10,513 bases of DNA from Basidiobolus heterosporus B8920. Its lineage: Eukaryota > Basidiobolomycota > Basidiobolomycetes > Basidiobolales > Basidiobolaceae. The stretch is from the NCBI GenBank assembly GCA_000697455.1, contig JNET01021788.1:1-10513 (forward strand). The letters run 5' to 3'. The notes under the pieces are model-generated. The model saw only the letters and a program-made list of their open reading frames with translations, made no database searches and was not told where the DNA came from. The position numbers and the translations under genes are program-made. The stretch's first letter is position 1, and each line of letters begins with the position of its first letter. Positions 6,386 through 10,513 of this stretch are shown here, piece by piece.

Positions 6386-8292
6386 TGAGATAGGCAGTCT
6401 CTTTGCTAAAGGAAGCTTTTCCTCAGGTCAGTAGTGTCTTAACTTACCTTTACAGTGCTACTGCTTTGCTGTACTGCTGCACAGACTAGTTGTGTATTGT
6501 TGTAATTTACAAAGAAGAGATCATTTCAGCTGCTTTTATAATGTCTCTTGCTCAAAATAATAGTAGACCTTTTATAGATTAATGCTCATCAGATTAGTAG
6601 TAATACAATTGAAGTATACTGGCCCTTGCATATTCACTTCTACTGCTATGTATTCTTACCACATAAGTGATTTCTCTCCTGTGGACTTCACCTAAGCCCA
6701 ATAAAGTCTCATTTAGCAAGTACTTCTTTTCCCATTAGTAATATTCTTAGCATTAAGTGTTTTCTTTGAGATCACACAGCTTTTGCAGTATTGAACTCAT
6801 GCACTAACCTATGATATTCTTACTGTAAAGTACTTGTCTCTCACTAAACAATAGCTTTGCTGACTAGAATATTTCTCAAATTGGTAATCTATTGGTTGCA
6901 AAATACTTTTCCTTAACTGAGCTTAATATTACAAACAATACCTGACTATAATCACTGACATTATAGTTAACAAGTACACATTCTCAAGTATGACATTTCC
7001 TAGCTTTAAGCTTCTAGCATTGGACTAGTAAAATCTTTGATGTACTACACTTTCTTAAGGTCAATATTTTCACTTATGTAGAGTGCTTTTCTAGTGTCAC
7101 ACAAATCTTTTCTTATTCTGGTTTTGGCAAATCAGCAATAATATATATGAATTGTATGTATCAGAAGACTGTCAAGTTTTCTCTCATATATAGCACTCAG
7201 TATGGATCAGAGATGTCTTTGTATGGTTCTTTTCAGCTGGTCAGTAGTAGATACCCATAGTAAAAGATATGCTGACAGTTACTTTTCTCAAGTCAGAGAC
7301 ACCCTGATAAAAAGCCCTTTTCATATGCCTTCAGTTCTTGCCAACAAATCCTTCTTGCATGATTAGCAACAACTTGACTATAAGATGTACAGTAACAGAT
7401 CAGCATTTTTTCTGCTAATTAGTTGATCTCTATTGACTAACACTGTATATGCAAATGCTCCTTATAAAAGATTGGTGGTATTTTATACATAAAGAGATTT
7501 CCCCATATTTCATGGCTCTCAAAGATTTACTATTCTAACCTGTGGTTAATACTAATATACATGCTTTATCTTTGAGCTATAGTTTCCAAGTAGGACAGTA
7601 TTTATCCTCAGAGCATAAGAATTTATGCACTAGAGTATTCTGTGATGAAGTGAACACTACTTTCTTGAGCTAATTCCGCCAGTTCAGGAGCACTTTTCCT
7701 TACTTTGTCAGCACTACTGCTTAAGAACTTTGCATGTATTATATATGTCACAGATGCCAAGTTCTTTTCCCAATATTCACAATGTGTGTGTCATCAAGTA
7801 ATTATAGATTAAATGTTTGGATCAACTACTTGTACATTATTCAGTAATACTTTAGGAGTATCCTGTTACTTCTACTATGATGTACTCTCTCTTGATTCAC
7901 AATTAATTCAAATGAAAAGAACATTGTTGCTTGTAGTGATATCACTGTTATAAAATATGTGTGTTCAGCCCAATATTACAAGTTATATCCTCTGTAATCA
8001 TGATCCATTTCACTTACCAACCTAATGTGTGAAACTCTCACCACTAGCAGTCTAGAACTAACTCAAGCCTATCATTGAGGTTTATGCACAATTTGCACCA
8101 TTGGGCAGAATTATTATTGATACAAGAGTGATCCATGGCTAGCCTAACAATAAGTGGACATTCTATAGATGCAGCTATGAGGATTGAAATCTCATATTGT
8201 TTGATAAAAGGCATGATGTATTTGTTGGCTGATTACTGTGTTACTAATGCACATTTTTGTACTTTGGATAGAGCATCCTGACAATCTTAAAT

Positions 8293-9058
8293 ATGTCAGT
8301 TAGTCTTCCTTATAAAGCATTACCTGCTATAACCAGCTTTAATGAGCCCTTTGGTACTGATGGGGCACAAACTGGCCTTCTCTACACTGAAGCTCTGCAT
8401 CCATTTGAAGCATTGGTGCAAGCTGGATTTGAGGTAGATCTTGCCTCTAAAACTTGCACTTGTGGTATTGAGGAGTAACATGATCTAAAGACTTTCTTGC
8501 CAAAGATGACAAGAAGGTACTACATGATTCCAAGCATCTGTTTAATGGCAAACTGAACAAGCAGCTTCAAAAGGCTTCTGACCTTAACCCTGCTAATTAT
8601 GGACTCTTCTTTACTTCTGCAGGTCACATCACTCTATGGCACTACCCCACGGCTTATGCCTTGCAGCACATTGATGATGATATCCCAACTGTGAGGGTGT
8701 TTTCTCTGCTGTTTGCCATGGACCTGCTATATTACTCAAAATCATCAACAATGAGACTGGAAAATCAAACATCACTAGAAAGAATGTTACCAAACTCTCC
8801 ACCAAGGGTGAGGTTATGCTTGATTTACTTGGCAAAAGCAAATCAGCCAGTGTGGCTACTATTGAGGAAGGTGCAACAGCAGTTGGAGCCTTATATATGG
8901 CCCCACATGCACCACTTGCCAACCACACATATGTAGATGGTCATGTGGTCACAGGAGCTAATCCAGCAAGTACCAAACCAATGGTGGAAGGTGCTATCAA
9001 AGTATTCTCAGCTCTTTCTCAGAATTGCTCTAGGAAAGTGATGAGGAAAGCAGAATAA
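8293..9058 (+). pseudogene. Decayed Hsp31/glyoxalase-III-like DJ-1/PfpI gene
   Basis: The family are cytosolic class I glutamine amidotransferase-like proteins. Yeast Hsp31 converts methylglyoxal to lactate without glutathione and acts as a stress chaperone. Here 8293-8478 encodes the N-terminus (AITSFNEPF, then TEALHPF with the conserved Glu33) and meets a stop. The next part (about 8493-8704) lies in another frame and reads FLAKDDKKVLHD and NYGLFFTSAGH. From 8705 a third frame reads SAVCHGPAI, the nucleophile elbow (Cys codon 8714-8716, then His), keeps the Gly-Glu pair expected to supply the third catalytic residue (Glu codon 8810-8812), and ends with VDGHVVTGANPAS and a stop at 9056-9058. 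There are at least one stop and two frame changes; the second looks like an extra ct near 8705. GHITLWHYP and DGHVV depart from the usual GHGTLWDYP and DGRVV. The full length of about 255 codons fits the family. No intron is seen. Identification is secure and inactivity very likely. Confidence 0.85.
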
Positions 9059-9543
9059 TTTCTTTTGGTGTGATAGTATCATTACCTGCTAGTCAGTGCT
9101 GGTTATGTGTGATATAATTTATACAAGCTAATGGAATATCATGAGGATCTTTGAGTAGCAATTTCTGTAAGCTTATTTCACAGAGCCACTAATAATGCAT
9201 GAGTAAGGACAACTGCAAGTAGGTCATTAGGATATAAGGTATTTCCAGAGCTATCTCCATGAACTGTACAGTTACTGCAGATTTCATTCAAATGATGTCT
9301 AAAGGGGGGACTAGGGATTACTATTGTGCCAAACAAGCCTCTTTGACTCTATATGTTCCTCACTTGAAAACATTAAAGTCTATCTAACAAGAAGGATATC
9401 AAAATGGTGAGTGATTTGTTGGTATGAGATAGGCATTCACTTCAGTAGCTTGAAAACACTAAAGCCCATAAGTGTCAAAATAGATGATAGTTTAATATAT
9501 GCTAAAGAAAAGGGCTTGAGGTGTACCTACAACATCTTAGATA
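9059..9543. other. 3' flank of the DJ-1 relic, right end of the desert
   Basis: No gene supported. It has no CpG at all. A G-run (gggggg) lies near 9303. Nothing resembling a terminator or a second coding frame is evident. The edge of the desert falls close to 9544. Confidence 0.4.
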
Positions 9544-9724
9544 CGCACCTAATGTCTCAGTATTCATAACAGCTCAGTAAATTCACAGGCAGTTTCTCTA
9601 CGGAGCATAATTTGATGTATTAGATTGTTATATCTAGGAGGTGGAGATTGTTTGCATCAAAGCCAGTAAGTTAAGAAACAACCCAAGTGTAAACAAGTTG
9701 TATGAACAAGGTGCTCACTACAGC

Positions 9725-9753
9725 TACCTAAAAGTATACTAACTTCAATACCC
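9725..9753 (+). repeat. Dispersed repeat copy, partner at 244-272
   Basis: About 26 of 29 bases are shared with 244-272 in the same orientation. Here it precedes the copy that matches 1-97, whereas at the left end it follows it. Confidence 0.5.
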
Positions 9754-9903
9754 CGATGCCAGTAAGACTTCAATGTTGCAGTAAATGATAGCTCAAAATA
9801 TGGCAAGAAAAGGAGTGATTACATAGACGCCTCTACAGCGTAAGAGAGAGATCCAGATTTGTCAATTCATGCATTACTACTATTTTAATGAGCCCATCCT
9901 ATT

Positions 9904-9930
9904 CATCCACGGCTGCGGCTGTGGCAGATG
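9904..9930 (+). repeat. Local repeat, partner at 10291-10311
   Basis: The stretch catccacggctgcgg...gcagatg resembles catccatggctgca...gcagatg at 10291-10311, with a six-base length difference. A gtagcat word follows both copies at a similar distance. Both copies are in the CpG-bearing flank. Confidence 0.5.
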
Positions 9931-9950
9931 AACATCGATAGAATATCACG

Positions 9951-10017
9951 TAGCATTGGCAGAATACACACTCGGCAAAATACACACTTGGCTTACTTGC
10001 TATGCATTGAAAAGAGT
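9951..10017 (+). repeat. Dispersed repeat copy, partner at 1-97
   Basis: It ends in the exact 14-mer gcattgaaaagagt shared with 84-97 and begins with tagcatt and acacactcgg, which resemble the first 25 bases of the window. A small internal duplication (ggcaraatacacac) is present at 9958-9987. Confidence 0.5.
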
Positions 10018-10355
10018 CCTGTTAGTAACTGAGATCTGGCAACTTCAGAGAACACCAAGATACTTTTCTAGTGCAAATCTTGGATTAGCTGTGGATATTT
10101 GGCTTCAGAAACTAGACCATTCTGCAACTAACACTCTGTATATCAAATCGTTAGCCCAATATTGGGTAGTTGTAAGTCAGGCTAGCTCCTATGCTTAGTT
10201 TGAGAACTTCCCTAATTTATAATACTTTGCAAACACCTAACTTTTAATGTGTGACCATGTCTTTACTATTTCTCGGAGGAGTCACACAGCCATCCATGGC
10301 TGCAGCAGATGCGCGTTGGCATACACTCAAGTAGCATGAATATTGATGGTTTGTT

Positions 10356-10391
10356 CATCTCTCTCCCCCCTCTCCCCCCTCTCCCTCATCT
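10356..10391 (+). repeat. Polypyrimidine tract with 9-bp units
   Basis: An almost pure C/T run on the plus strand, with tctcccccc at 10362-10370 and 10371-10379 and a partial third unit. Such mirror-like homopurine/homopyrimidine DNA can form triplexes. It may be a highly diverged C-rich telomere-type tract, judging by what follows it (see 10409-10448). Confidence 0.8.
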
Positions 10392-10513
10392 ACCTTAATT
10401 GTGTACTGGTGACCATAAACCCAATACAAGGAAAACCACAGTCAACACTTCACTTCGTCCCATACACTACGCACATCCTACTCCACAAATTCCGAGTTGC
10501 TAGGTGATTATAA
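10392..10513. other. Right end, resembles 4270-4330
   Basis: No gene. The words gtgacc (10409-10414) and cagtcaacac (10439-10448) match gtgacc (4280-4285) and cagtcgacac (4317-4326) in order and orientation, each set just downstream of a C-rich tandem tract. The similarity between is loose. Confidence 0.35.

Larger units (their letters stand above)
5630..8292. other. Non-coding left part of the CpG desert
   Basis: No coding frame longer than about 60 codons is seen here on either strand. A 34-codon frame starting at 5766 (MTGKPNLGKSKIYISQYL...) has no signal peptide and no family I recognise. Degenerate T-rich words recur at 6338-6350 and 7689-7701 (agcactttt[g/c]ctt) and at 6371-6385 and 7756-7770 (gccaagttctt[c/t]tcc), hinting at an old, much-decayed duplication. 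No transposase or polymerase motif could be read by eye. Confidence 0.4.
5630..9543. other. CpG desert
   Basis: By hand count only two CpG dinucleotides occur here, at 7677 and 8650. The first 5.63 kb has about 136 (one per about 41 bases) and the last 0.97 kb about 17. TpG is frequent, for example eight in 5941-6000. This fits deamination of methylated CpG and argues against classical RIP, which would drive CpA to TpA. The edges are sharp: CpGs resume at 5628 and 5485 on the left and at 9544 and 9601 on the right. The desert spans the DJ-1 relic and non-coding DNA alike, so the process acted on the locus and not on one gene. Confidence 0.9.
9544..10355. other. CpG-bearing right flank with dispersed repeat copies
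   Basis: CpG returns (about 17 in the last 970 bases). The region carries copies of words from the left end of the window (9725-9753 and 9951-10017) and a local duplication at 9904-9930 and 10291-10311. A frame at 9956-10198 has no ATG at its start, lies over the repeat copy and has no signal peptide or recognised motif, so I do not call a gene. Confidence 0.45.

Noticed and set aside
5630-8292. Retrotransposon or DNA transposon body
   Set aside because: No polymerase, integrase or transposase motif, long terminal repeat or clear terminal inverted repeat could be read. Decay may hide one, but it is not supportable.
8629-8936. 99-codon minus-strand frame over the DJ-1 relic
   Set aside because: It is antisense to a clear DJ-1/PfpI relic, which explains its length.
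5630-9543. Classical RIP as the cause of the CpG loss
   Set aside because: RIP in most filamentous ascomycetes targets CpA and raises TpA. Here CpG alone is nearly gone while TpG and CpA remain common. CpG-directed variants of RIP stay possible.
9956-10198. 80-codon plus-strand frame
   Set aside because: Its first codon is TTG, it lies over a dispersed repeat copy, and no domain or signal peptide is visible.

Overview
The window looks like fungal nuclear DNA, most likely from an ascomycete and probably subtelomeric. Three things point there: small secreted cysteine-containing proteins with classic signal peptides and short TATA-to-ATG distances, a decayed Hsp31/glyoxalase-III-type DJ-1 gene of fungal character, and scattered TTAGGG/CCCTAA-type telomere-like tracts. 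The species cannot be fixed from the sequence. Gene density is very low: one intact gene, one broken paralogue of it, one decayed enzyme gene and a few signal-peptide-like relics. There is no RNA gene, CRISPR array or recognisable transposon gene.

Layout. Bases 1-2150 are gene-poor and rich in short tandem duplications, with three TTAGGG-type tracts and two related signal-peptide-like starts (974 and 2088). Bases 2458-3920 hold two minus-strand paralogues in head-to-tail order: an intact 158-residue secreted protein with eight mature cysteines (2458-2934) and a broken relative (3436-3920). Their first 67 residues align without a gap. Bases 3980-5629 are non-coding, with more short tandem duplications, a telomere-derived 18-bp array (4204-4260) and a second C-rich tract at 4599.

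Bases 5630-9543 are a sharply bounded CpG desert. By hand count I find 2 CpG dinucleotides in about 3.9 kb, against about 136 in the first 5.63 kb and about 17 in the last 0.97 kb. TpG is plentiful, so this looks like decay of methylated CpG rather than classical CpA-to-TpA RIP. The desert contains the DJ-1 relic (8293-9058), whose catalytic Glu, Cys and His codons survive although its frame is broken. It also contains a copy of a repeat found in the CpG-bearing left flank. The last kilobase returns to flank-like sequence and shares words with bases 1-275, ending in a polypyrimidine tract.

No operon-like cooperation is visible. The most informative features are the CpG desert with its sharp edges and the secreted-protein pair, where B lacks four of A's eight mature cysteines as two adjacent pairs. 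All counts and alignments here were made by eye.
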